From Echinostoma caproni (taxonomy: Eukaryota > Platyhelminthes > Trematoda > Plagiorchiida > Echinostomatidae), in NCBI GenBank assembly GCA_900618425.1, contig UZAN01045068.1, positions 1 through 33,883 on the forward strand: a stretch of 33,883 bases of DNA, written 5' to 3'. The notes under the pieces were generated by a model, which was not told where the DNA came from, did no database searches, and was given only the letters and a program-made list of their open reading frames with translations. A program made the translations under genes and the position numbers. This document shows, piece after piece, positions 20,639-30,153 of the stretch (position 1 is the stretch's first letter; each line of letters opens with the position of its first letter).

Positions 20639-21464
20639 TGTTGATGAATATTTTTTTCTTCTACTGGCTAACTGTTGTCAAAATCTTTCTGCTGTACCAC
20701 TGTTGAGAGTACTACTGTCTGTGTAGCGGTTGAAGTTGCATTACGATCGGTACCAGTATTTTTGAAAAGGCAAAATTCATAATCGATGTAAAGGATATTA
20801 TTCGAGGAGCATTCTTTTAGATAAAAAACTTCATATAAAAGCGTTTCTCCAGTTAATACACTTTGGTTGTTATGCAACCAGCAGTAGGCCAATGCCAAAT
20901 GGGTAAAATCTTCCTATTTTGGTCCCGGAAATCTCAGCAGGTTTGTCATTAAGCATCAAAGGTTGTCAGAAACCGGCATATGATAGTAATTGATACTGCG
21001 TTGTCTGATTTTACTTCCCTAATTAAGTGGTGCTTGAATATAGAAACATTTTGTACTATCTTGTAACGGCCAAACAAGACAATCTTATCCGTGATCGTTA
21101 AGCTCCCTCAATTAAGACTTCAAGGTAGAATTCGTGTCTAATACAGTACTAGATAGCTAAGATAAATCACGCAAGTTATTCCAAGAACTTGCGGCAAATT
21201 ATCTTATTTCTTAAGTTACGTCTACATACAATCGATACCCTGGAATGGATCAAATCGGAAAGTGATTATATTGATCAAAAATATTGATCGCTCATTGCAC
21301 CAATCCAATGGTTGTTTATCACTTTTCGGTCAACCAAAATCTCTCCTATTTGTGAAAAGTGATGCATACTCAAAACCTAGGACTCGATGTGTTTGTCAAA
21401 TCAATAAATTGCTACAAGCATCTGGTTTAACAAAGTCAACTCATATTACTCCAGTTTGAAGAAT

Positions 21465-21966
21465 ATGCAACGACCAAGCACAATGATTCCGTCAGTCGTA
21501 ACACTGATCATTGTGTATTTCTTGCAACCGTTCAAAGCTGTACCAGTTATGCAGGCCAAAACTGGTGCCTTGAAAACTCCGACGGTATTTGCTACTTTTG
21601 ACTTACCGGACAAAACGAAGAGTTCGCTCACTGGTCAGCACGATCTAGGTAAGTTCCTAGATCATAGGATTTACCCACTACAATCAAACAGGTCCGATGG
21701 ATGTGAACAGGTACCCGTTAGTAGTCCCGGCATCCAGCAGTTCTGTCGTACCACAAACGGGCAATTTCGAGATGCAAACAATACCAAATGAAGAGGAATT
21801 GTGGCCACAATCGATTTCTTCAAGAACTGGTGGAATGTCAGATTCGGTTGAAGTGACTGACTATGATCGGGATCAGTTACGCAATCCTTGGGAAGACGAC
21901 AACACATTCTCAGCTCACTTGGATGATGTTGAACCCATTCTACCGTCATCGATTTTCATGGAATAG
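21465..21966 (+). CDS. Small secreted protein, unrecognised, with a 43-nt intron
   Basis: Exon 21465-21648 starts at ATG. Exon 21692-21966 ends at TAG. The 43-nt intron (GTAAGT donor, CAAACAG acceptor) joins the frames exactly through a split G|GT glycine codon to give 152 residues. Residues 1 to about 27 form a signal peptide: a short basic start, the hydrophobic run IPSVVTLIIVYFL, then a probable cut after PFKA. The mature part has no cysteine; it is rich in Ser, Pro and acidic residues (SSSSVVPQTG, PNEEELWPQ, EVTDYDRDQLRNPWEDD). No dibasic GKR sites are seen, so a classical neuropeptide precursor is unlikely. An acceptor-like TCATATTACTCCAG ends 10 bases before the ATG, which would fit a cis or spliced-leader acceptor. 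Confidence 0.6.
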
Positions 21967-23283
21967 CTCGCATGTGAGTACATACATTCACTGTTCCTGC
22001 AATCGCGAGCTACCTCCCGCCTGCATATTATATCAGCTGGTATTTTTATAAATGTATTGAATAACAAAACGTTTTCTGTAAAGGTCCTATATATGTTAGG
22101 CAGGCAATAGCTAATGGGTGGGAGTAAACATTGTTATTTATCATAATAGACAGTGCTTCTGGAGGTGGTAGATATGATCAATGTATGGCCATTTTGATAG
22201 TGAGAGTAAAGTGATAGCATTGTTCATAAAAGTGGTCTCACAAGAGATTCAGGTAGACTCACTTGCTTTGGAATCATTAGGAACCTTGTGCACAACAGTT
22301 GTAATCAATCTAAGGTAAAGCGTATTTGAATGTAAAAGGCAACAGGAATCCCAAACTAATGTTACTAATTTGCACACAGTTTACTTGGTTCGTTATACTG
22401 TATTATTAGATCAGTTCTTAACCGAACATCAACTGAACCCTACAACTGTATCAGGAGTTCGAGATCTGAGTAAAAGTTAACTTCTACTTTGTGGTATTCT
22501 TTATTTTTCCGTTTAGCTTTTCCATAAGTTTGATAAATTTGCTTTTGGACTGTTGAACTGAAATCGTTGAAACGTAATTAAGGTCACTTAATTAACGAGT
22601 AAATCATCAATGAGATTCAAACGCAACGGATCGCGTTTTCGTGTGCAAGAACACTGACCATCTCTGTTCAACTCCGAAACAAGTGCTGCATTTGAAATGA
22701 TGTCTTAAACACATTTATGAAACAAATAATAATCCAATCAATGGAATGATAGAAATCGATGTTAGAGAACTAACCTGGCCTTTGCTGCTATAGTGCATCA
22801 GTCTCCTTAAGTAAAAACACCCGGCTCTACAAGAGTGATCTGCCAAGTATGCCTAATATTTCAGTTATTTACAAAGATCACAGATAAAAAAGTCGAGGCG
22901 CACGTTTGCGAAAGATGTACGGAATGAAGTTGCACTGGGGAAAACGGGCGAGTGGTAATGCGCGACGATTATTTGATCAGTAAGCTCCAATGAATCTCGG
23001 AAAAGATTCAGTTCAAAAGAGGCGATAAGCGTACACACAAGTGGACCTTTCAAAAGCAAATATCTGTTTTGACCGATATGTTCACTGTTCTGTGCAGATC
23101 ATGCGAATATTTCATGCGTTGTAGGCTTCGTTTGTGCATTTAATCAAACCTAAAAGTGGGCAAATGGACTTTCGACCACACAGGTTAATTCGAGTCGCTC
23201 CCAAAATCTCTAAATGCTGGGTAATGAAAATGCACCGAGCGAAACATGGAATGCTAGATTCATCAAATTGATATTTGTTGTAG
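21967..23283. other. No gene recognised; probable 3' flank of the secreted-protein gene
   Basis: No canonical AATAAA was found soon after the stop at 21966; TATAAATGTATTGAATAAC around 22047-22066 is the nearest A+T-rich candidate. The remainder holds only short, featureless frames. Confidence 0.35.
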
Positions 23284-23435
23284 GTGGTGGTGATGGCCAA
23301 GTGGTTATGTCACTTGTGACCTGTGAGTCTCGGGTTCGAACCGTTTCACCACCGCCTGTCTTCCCAGGCAGCTTTTGTACGGCAGCGGCCCCTTCCTGAA
23401 TTTTTACTGTACACTTGCATATTAAATAAATAAAA
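23284..23435 (+). mobile_element. tRNA-derived SINE with perfect acceptor-type stem
   Basis: GGTGGTGA (23286-23293) pairs perfectly with TCACCACC (23346-23353), closing a tRNA-like head with A box TGGCCAAGTGGTTA (from 23294) and B box GGTTCGAACC (23333-23342). The body CCACCGCCTGTCTTCCC, GCAGCTTTTGTA, CCTTCCTGAA and the tail ATTAAATAAATAAAAG match the body of the SINE at 17659-17915, although the two heads differ. Shared body with different heads suggests either strong divergence or head exchange within one family. Confidence 0.7.
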
Positions 23436-24892
23436 GAAGAAGTAGAGACAATTATTTATTCGTTCAATAGTTCACTCCATGACTGACTTATTTCACTTGC
23501 CAAGTTGATAAGGGTTCTTGCATGGATGTTATCAATCACCGCAGATGAATTCCTTTACAAACACCACAGTTTCGATAAAGGTTTCGGTACCAAAAACACA
23601 CACCTGTCGTAGACGGCTAAGTCAATATCAGGTTCGTCGATCGCTCAGAACACACGTGTACATGATCACCCTATTCTGACTAAAGCGGGTCACTTACGTT
23701 GTTTGAATTTGATCTCATCCAACGTTTGCCTAAATGTGGTTCTATGCTATGTAATCACAGCCTATAAACTGTCCGGGTTTAAGAGTACGGCGCATACAGC
23801 AGTCTGATGAACTGCGTTCTTACTACGATTTCGGCATTTGAAATAGACGCCTGAAGGCTCTAATGTGATACGAGGCATTATTTCACTCTTATTCCTTGAT
23901 CAACGATTGGTATCTATTCCTTTTCAAATACGTATAATTAACGCATCAGTGTCATTATTTGCGTATGCCATCTCACAGCGTAAACTTGAAAATAATGATC
24001 TAGAACCTCGTACCCATGTAGTGTAAANTTTTGTTTGGAGTATATCACCATCAGAAACCGAAACAATGAACACCAAACGTGCCGAGTTCTTTTGAGAGCA
24101 TGAACAGTGTTCCAGGTAAAATTACGCATAGATGTTCCCGAAAAGTACCAAGTCCATCTCAGATTCGAAACTAAATAGAACGACAGATTTTGCCTCATCA
24201 CCTAATCTAGTAGTGACTGTTGCATTAAGCTGTACTTCTAAGTTAGGCTATATGGAATAAATGGCATAGCCAAATCCCTTCTCGGTTCATTTTTTAATGT
24301 CATACCTAGGTTACGGGGAAACTAACTTGGAGGTACTGTACAGTTGTTTTTTACGGTTATTTTTTAATGATCGGTAGAGCAAATACACCAAGCTACTGTG
24401 GACTCTAACCAGGACGTGCGGAGCTCAGAGTCCTCCAGAGTGTAGGTGTCAGATGTCTATTTTACGTCAAATCTATTTGGTGAGGCCCATATATTTCCCT
24501 AATACTAGCATTCGGCAACTGCAATGGTTATAACACCAATGAACTCAACTGCTACTTTTAGGGAGGTTCATGTCAAAACCCTACAGTTTGTTCGAAGTGA
24601 GAGTTCATGTTCATCATATGGTTACGAGTAAGAGACTGAGTTGACCTGCTCGCTCATGACTTTAAATTCACTGATGACTTTCCCTCACGCGCATCTGTGA
24701 AACTGAGATGTTTTGATACCTCAGTACGGAAGTCATATAAATGAAATGAATAATCGGGTTTAAGATGTTTCCAACCGAGTCACAATCCTTGAGGTTAGTG
24801 CTGAAATGGTCAAGAACTAATGCTCGCAATAAGTTCGCATAGATGGGTTATGTTATATCACGCTAATTTGAAATGATAAACGGTCTGATCAG
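23436..24892. other. No gene recognised
   Basis: A reverse-strand frame at 23938-24201 contains an N (24028) and shows no family signature. Nothing else was supported. Confidence 0.4.
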
Positions 24893-25080
24893 CTGTCCGG
24901 TGGCCGAGTGGGTAATGTGTTTGCGTTCTACCTGTGGGGTCCCGGGTTCGATCTCCAGTTGGATCGGTGGATTTGCTGCTGAGACTGCTGATGAGACCCG
25001 ACCAGGTAGAAACAGCTGTTCAATGCTTCTCAGCTCTTCAGCTCACGTCTCAACTACAGGTCCAATCCATCATGTAAATA
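24893..25080 (+). mobile_element. tRNA-derived SINE carrying a hammerhead-like core (Sm-alpha type)
   Basis: The A box GGTGGCCGAGTGGGTAA (24898-24914) and B box GGGTTCGATCTCC (24944-24956) give a polymerase III head. About 30 bases later comes a hammerhead-like core (24984-25024), then a body with CAATGCTTCTCAGC. The order of pol III promoter followed by a minimal hammerhead is that of the schistosome Sm-alpha SINE-like family, known to make self-cleaving RNA. The right end is not sharp, and no target duplication was found. The reverse-strand SINE at 10795-10950 appears to be a more decayed relative. Confidence 0.65.
24984..25024 (+). ncRNA. Hammerhead-ribozyme-like core inside SINE
   Basis: CTGATGA is at 24988-24994 and GAAA at 25009-25012. 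Helix II keeps three pairs (ACC 24996-24998 with GGT 25005-25007, 6-base loop), but its first pair is G-A instead of G-C. Helix III is the self-complementary ACAGCTGT (25012-25019). The cleavage-site base is T (25020), an allowed base. Helix I is ACTG with CAAT, three of four pairs. The fold is recognisable, but two mismatches suggest little or no activity. Confidence 0.55.
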
Positions 25081-26769
25081 TTAAGGCATTCAGTCTCAGT
25101 GAGCCATCGCTAACCTAATTCCCTCTGTGTACAAATATGTGCAGCCAATCAACACCAAGCATTTGGCACATCTTACTGTATGGTGGGATTTGCCTTTTCA
25201 GATTATGTTCTCCATCGGGGTATTGATTACCTGTACACATAGTTTTCAGGTGATGAGTTGCTCAGAAAATTTACTTGTCAGTTCTTTAGAAGTTTTGCGC
25301 AAGTCACCGCCTGTCTGTCCAGGCTCGAGTTTCTAGCTGCAGCTTTACAATGTAGAACTGTTTAGTTTACAATAATTTGCAACCCAATGTTAATCTTTAT
25401 CTTCTAGCTCGCCCCAAACCATTAGTAACATGGTCATATCTGCGAAATATAGTCTGGTGTTGGTGTACTCGTTGAGCTTATGCTTCTGTCTATGAGTATT
25501 ATTTACGGAAAGATGGACGAAAGTGATGACAATGGAAATGCGATCAAGCTGGGAAGATATTGCAGGTTGTGGCAGACATCGATGAAGACAAAGATTCAAT
25601 GCACGCATCGTGTTGCATTTCTGTTTGTTTGCTAGACTCCACCCTGCTACAAAATCCGCAAAGAGCCTTTCTTATTTGTGAGTGGAATTTTATTATAACA
25701 GGACTGAATGGGCTGGAGATTGAACAGTCAACAAGAGTTGATGGGATAGAGAACATGATCAACGAATTCGCATCGCGGCTGACCCGTCTGTTCAGCTTTT
25801 TGTAACTTCCACGAATTCGACTGCTGTAGGACTGGAAGGATGCTGGCATTTTTCCATGACACAAAGGCAGGTGAACCGGACTGACACCGAGAGAGATTTT
25901 GCAACTCTTTGCAAACGTTTTTCAAGTCCGGACAAAAAGAACACCCGGATCGGTAGTGTACGTGTACCCGGGAGAAGTAACTAGTAAACAATTATTACAT
26001 CCATAGAATATACATCGTAGAAGAAATTTTTGAGAACGTCTATTTATGAATATCAGATACCTCAATTTGTGGGGTAACTCACTAACGGGATACATTGAAC
26101 CAATCAGCGAGAAGCAGTGTCAGGAAGGGAAGACCGATGAAGTGACCACAGTAGAGGTTGTGCAGCCTGCAATGTAAAGCATATGTACTTAGAGGTGAAA
26201 GAACGTCCAACCCATTCATTCATTATGAAGGACTGTTAGTGCTTTGTATAGATCGACCTTGAGCGAATATCGATCTCTCGAATCATTAGGAAGATTGTGG
26301 AAGTACGACTGACAAACAAGCCTGCTTCAGAAACACAGACTCAGACATGCATACACAAGAGGCCAAGGTCAAGCAGACACTGGTTAGGTGATTTTATGCC
26401 GTGTGATTGATCTCAAGGACGTATGACATGATTCAAGGTTGAAAAGGTCACATACAATGGGATTCTAGGGTGGTTAGTGATACAGTGAGTTCGGATCGAA
26501 TTTTCATCTATCATGAATGTTTACTTTCAATCGGGAATGAAGTCTTTTACAATGGGGTTACGAATATTTCCCGCAAACACTGTTCAATCATTATGGTTTG
26601 TGTGATGATCACAGCTTCCAAGAAACCAGAGTTTTCAGAACATCTTGCGAAAGTGGGGTTTAAATTCCATTGAAGTCTTTACTTAAAACCCTTGAGAGCT
26701 CCGCTGGGTTCTGAGACAGAGCAGCCTGAAACCATTTAGATCGTTGGATTGACTATCTGCGAAGGCCTT
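25081..26769. other. No gene recognised
   Basis: Bases 25305-25360 contain GTCACCGCCTGTCTGTCCAG, resembling the body of the SINEs at 17659 and 23284, and may be a third SINE tail fragment. Open frames around 25544-25991 on both strands read partly like retroelement protein but could not be placed. Confidence 0.35.
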
Positions 26770-27040
26770 CTGATTGGTGTGGGCTTCTTACTTTGGACGG
26801 AGGTTTGAGTTCATCGACGCAGCGAATGAAAATGAAAAGGTTGAACAGAATGCAACATTCTTCCACTAGACTAGTTGTCGGACCACGTGGTACCAACCAT
26901 GAAGATCATCACAGGCTACCGAATTTCTTACAGCTTCATGTGTTTGCGCACGGGGGTGTTATCTACATCAGGAAGGTCCTGAGTGATCGCATAAGGCTAT
27001 ATCCTGATAACTATTCTAAAGTTGCGCAAGCATCAGTCAT
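26770..27040 (+). pseudogene. Decayed LINE reverse transcriptase fragment (thumb region)
   Basis: The frame from 26793 reads RMQHSSTRLVVGPRGTNHED, then FLQLHVFAHGGVIYIRKVLSD. This fits the order RRATRLV.GLRG...E.RL..L.LF.L..RR.RGDLI.+.K+L found after the catalytic core in CR1/RTE-type LINEs. Just before it, a different frame gives FEFIDAANENEKVEQNAT, close to the usual LE.+Q+RAT lead-in, implying a frameshift near 26840. It ends at a TAG at 27042. Only about 80 codons remain and no catalytic motif is present. It is a weaker case than the copy at 28240. Confidence 0.45.
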
Positions 27041-28239
27041 TTAGTCTACTGCTAGTCAGGAAGCCACCCCAGAGAGCAAAACATCTGCGGATATGGCTTC
27101 CAGCAGTAATGAGGTGACTGGCACTTCATTCACATGATATCTAGAGATGTATCTTCAAAAATTGTGGAAGGACGGACATACGTGATTCAATGTTCATCTT
27201 GGCGGAGATGGGGCTCACGCACATATCCTATTCTCTGCAGTCACGTGCGATGAGGAAGATTGAGGAGTTTCTGATTGGTAAGGCTGCTAAGACATCATCT
27301 CACACATACACATATTGACATACATATTCTAAGCAAATGATCTAATGCAACCTATATATTTTTCTTGAATTTTACGATACAGAACTAGATAAGTTACCAG
27401 GGATATTCAGTCAAATGCATCAAACTTCCTAGTCTACTGTTTTATATTTATGGCATGAGTTTGCCCAACACATTCATGAAAGGTTTGCCAAATCTTTAGC
27501 AATTGGCTTAAATCTACCCTTAAGCCTGTCTACTGTACAGTTTATTTGTTCAGCGTCTTCACTACGATCCGGATAGCAATCACAAGGCGCAGTAACATCA
27601 CATCGGCCAAATATAAATTTTTCAAAATTACTGACCCATTTGCAAACTGATTTTAACGTGACTGTCACATTTGGAAAATATAAATGTTGCATTTTATACC
27701 CACTCTTCAGTTTTGCTAAATTCCTTGATACAGAATGGTGTTTTGCGATTATTGGAATTGCGGCTGTGCTTTGGACACAATCAGATTTTACTCGACTCTA
27801 ATTATAGCATTCACGGAGTAGTAAAATTAGGTCTATATTCACACTTTGGATGGATGCCACAAGTCCTCGTGGTAAAAAATTACAACTCGAAACAATATGT
27901 TACATTACGCATAATGGTGCATTGCACGGGTATAATCACGCTGAAGAACATAAATGAAGACAATAATACATTTGAACTACTTGTGAGTAGCTGAACTTGA
28001 TGCTGAAAATTATAATTGCTGCATCATAACGATTTGGTGATATTTCCTACCCAATTTTAACTACTGGATAAATAAAAGTAAACTAGTCTAAAGCGTGATG
28101 CATTGACCCGTACAAAATTTGTTGATCTGATAATCTAAACGGAGTTCCATTAGCCATAAACTGTCAGCCCTTATCTGAGATCCTGCTGGTGAAACAGTCA
28201 TTTTCCTGACTATTCTGAACACACATAAAGCTGACGAAA
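27041..28239. other. No recognised gene; two coding-like frames
   Basis: A reverse-strand frame at 27474-27692 has a cysteine cluster and a forward frame at 27711-27871 lies between fair splice signals; both are discussed under findings. No other feature is supported. Confidence 0.35.
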
Positions 28240-29545
28240 ATGAAATCATTGCTTCAATTGTCGCACAACTTACAGCCGATTAAGTTTCCAGTGCTTTACA
28301 AAAGTGACTGTCGTAATGATTCGGCTAATTACTGCCCCGTTACTCTCCTCCCCGTATTAGCCAAAGTTACGGAATCCATTGTTGCAGACAATGTGACGCG
28401 TCACTTGGAAAAATACAACGTTTTATCTTCCCTGCAACATGGGTTCAGTCGCAGACCCGAGGAGGGTGGACGAAAGCAGTTGATCATGGTGATGCAGTAG
28501 ACGCGTTGTACCTCGAATTCTCTAAGGCATTTGACCGAATGAACCACAAAATACGGCTTAGGATATTACACGGTTATGGAATTTGAGGATAAGTGGTGGG
28601 TTGAATAGAAGAAATTGTTCGTCAACGCACTGTGGCATTTCGAATTTTTGGGTCACTATTCGATTCTACCAACGGAGCTCAAGCAGTTCCAGCGGGATTT
28701 GTGCTTGGCCTTTAACATTTTTAGTCTCCATAAACGGTTTAACGGATGTTCTGGGGCCGCAAACGTAATGTTTGCAGACGACCTAAACATATGGAAAACA
28801 GTAACAGAACATGAGGACTCGCTGGCAGTTCAGAGAACACGTGGTGTTTTTTTATCAATGGTCGATCAAAAATGACATCCAATTCAATGCTTCGCAATCT
28901 ACGGTCGGATCCATTCGGCAAAATATTTGGTTCTTCCAATTCCTCGGATATCAATAACTTCTATACACTTCAAATGTGTAGGATCTCACTGTCAACGCTC
29001 AAGACAACCTAATCTGTTTTTCAAACAGCTCCATAGCGTCGTCCGTAGCTGCTGGTTTAAAAAGTGAGTATTTGTCAAATACAAACTCACTTTTGTTATC
29101 AGTTTACATCCGACCCCGCACACACACCATCCAAGCGTGGAATCAATGGCAGCAACGCATTAGTAAGATTCTGGAACGTCCACAAATAATAGCCACCGAG
29201 ATGGACTGCATTCCAAGACTCTTGTGGAAAGACTAAAATTATTGGAGTTTTACTTCACACAGAATCACTGAATTCGAAGAGACGTGATTTTGGTGTATCA
29301 AACAATCGGGAACCCCGATAAGTCTGTTGCCATATACCTACCTCGTGGGAGACTCATTCAAATTAGTGTTCATAAATGTCGACTAGAATATTGGGGTCAT
29401 TTATTTGCCGTCAGGGTGTGCAGTATTTAGAATTCTTTAGCATCTCTTTTGTTGTTTTTGCTTCCACAATTGATTCCATCAAGCAAAAACTGGATACAAC
29501 ACTGTCCGTCCTTAAATTTCCATATCTGTATCCGTGCAAGAAACA
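28240..29545 (+). pseudogene. Decayed non-LTR retrotransposon: reverse transcriptase domain to C-terminus
   Basis: The motifs come in the family's order. YKSDCRNDSANYCPVTLLPV and VLSSLQHGF (28300-28450) are the RT fingers. DAVDALYLEFSKAFDRMNHK (28489-28550) is motif A, with its first catalytic Asp in FDRMNH; HGYGI follows. ICAWPLTFLVSINGL (28699-28745) stands where SGVPQGSVLGPLLF..+IN is expected. VMFADD (about 28768-28782) is motif C with both Asp residues kept. Then come IQAWNQWQQRISKILER (from 29126), VERLKLLEF and IRRDVILVYQTIG (about 29224-29310), the usual RRLRGDLI..Y stretch, and CRLEYWGHLFAVRVC (about 29373-29420). Finally ASTIDSIKQKLDT lies near 29460-29500. At least four frameshifts and several stops make it dead. 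CR1/jockey-like affinity is likely; no endonuclease domain was seen upstream. Confidence 0.85.
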
Positions 29546-30079
29546 GAGAAAGTTTGTGTCATTCATTGCCTTTCTATGAGCTGTAAATGGATTCATTTGT
29601 GCGAAAAATGCCATGGGACAAGAAAAGCAACCCCTTGTAAGTATTTCCCATAATAGAACTTTGATATGATTTTGTAGGTGTCATTTACTCACTGCACTGC
29701 GAGTAACTGACTGGAACTGACGAGGCTTGTTTGATAAGCTTAGGCAGCACATAAATTCCCAATCATACATCATTTCGTTTGTGTCAAGAATCTGGTCCGT
29801 AGTATCTCTACAGAAGTCATGATTTGCCAGACCAAATTTTTTAAGTCCGGGTGGTGAGATGCCATAACTAAATAAATGCTTTTTTATTCGGAAACCTGTC
29901 TTATACTGGGTACTAGGTATATCTAAACGGTTTCAGATAAATCAAATCATGATCCTTGCTTTCTCTATTTTCCCTTCCATTGGTATGATAGCAAGACACA
30001 ACAGCAAAGAGATCCGCCCTGAGTTCTGTTCAATTTTCCCAATTGCTTGGCAGCTTAATTATGGGGGCTACATTTTTGT
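29546..30079. other. No gene recognised
   Basis: Probably the 3' flank of the LINE copy. No poly-A or simple-repeat tail marks its end. Confidence 0.35.
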
Positions 30080-30087
30080 AATTTTCA

Positions 30088-30145
30088 GATCAACTAAGGA
30101 TTGTGCGTGAAGGTGAAGTCCGAAGGATAGGCAGTCAAACCAATC
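30088..30145 (+). mobile_element. 5'-truncated copy of the foldback/hammerhead family
   Basis: Bases 30092-30145 repeat the family block (AAGGATTGTGCGTGAAGGTG, AAGTCCGAAGGATAGGCAG) and end in CAAACCAATC, the same point at which the 16790-17078 copy ends against its target duplication. Flanking AATTTTCA at 30080-30087 and 30146-30153 is a probable 8-bp target duplication. The ribozyme part is absent, as expected of incomplete reverse transcription from the 3' end. Confidence 0.6.
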
Positions 30146-30153
30146 AATTTTCA

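Noticed and set aside
23807..23840. CTGATGA in TCTGATGAACTGCG
   Set aside because: No GAAA at a suitable distance and no helix II.
24671..24708. CTGATGA followed by GTGAAACTGAG, a possible fourth hammerhead core
   Set aside because: The stretch between the two core parts cannot form helix II, and helix I does not pair.
25544..25991. Frames on both strands, including reverse-strand SWKNASILPVLQQSN, as a possible reverse transcriptase relic
   Set aside because: Only one weak motif resemblance; no second motif in the right order on either strand.
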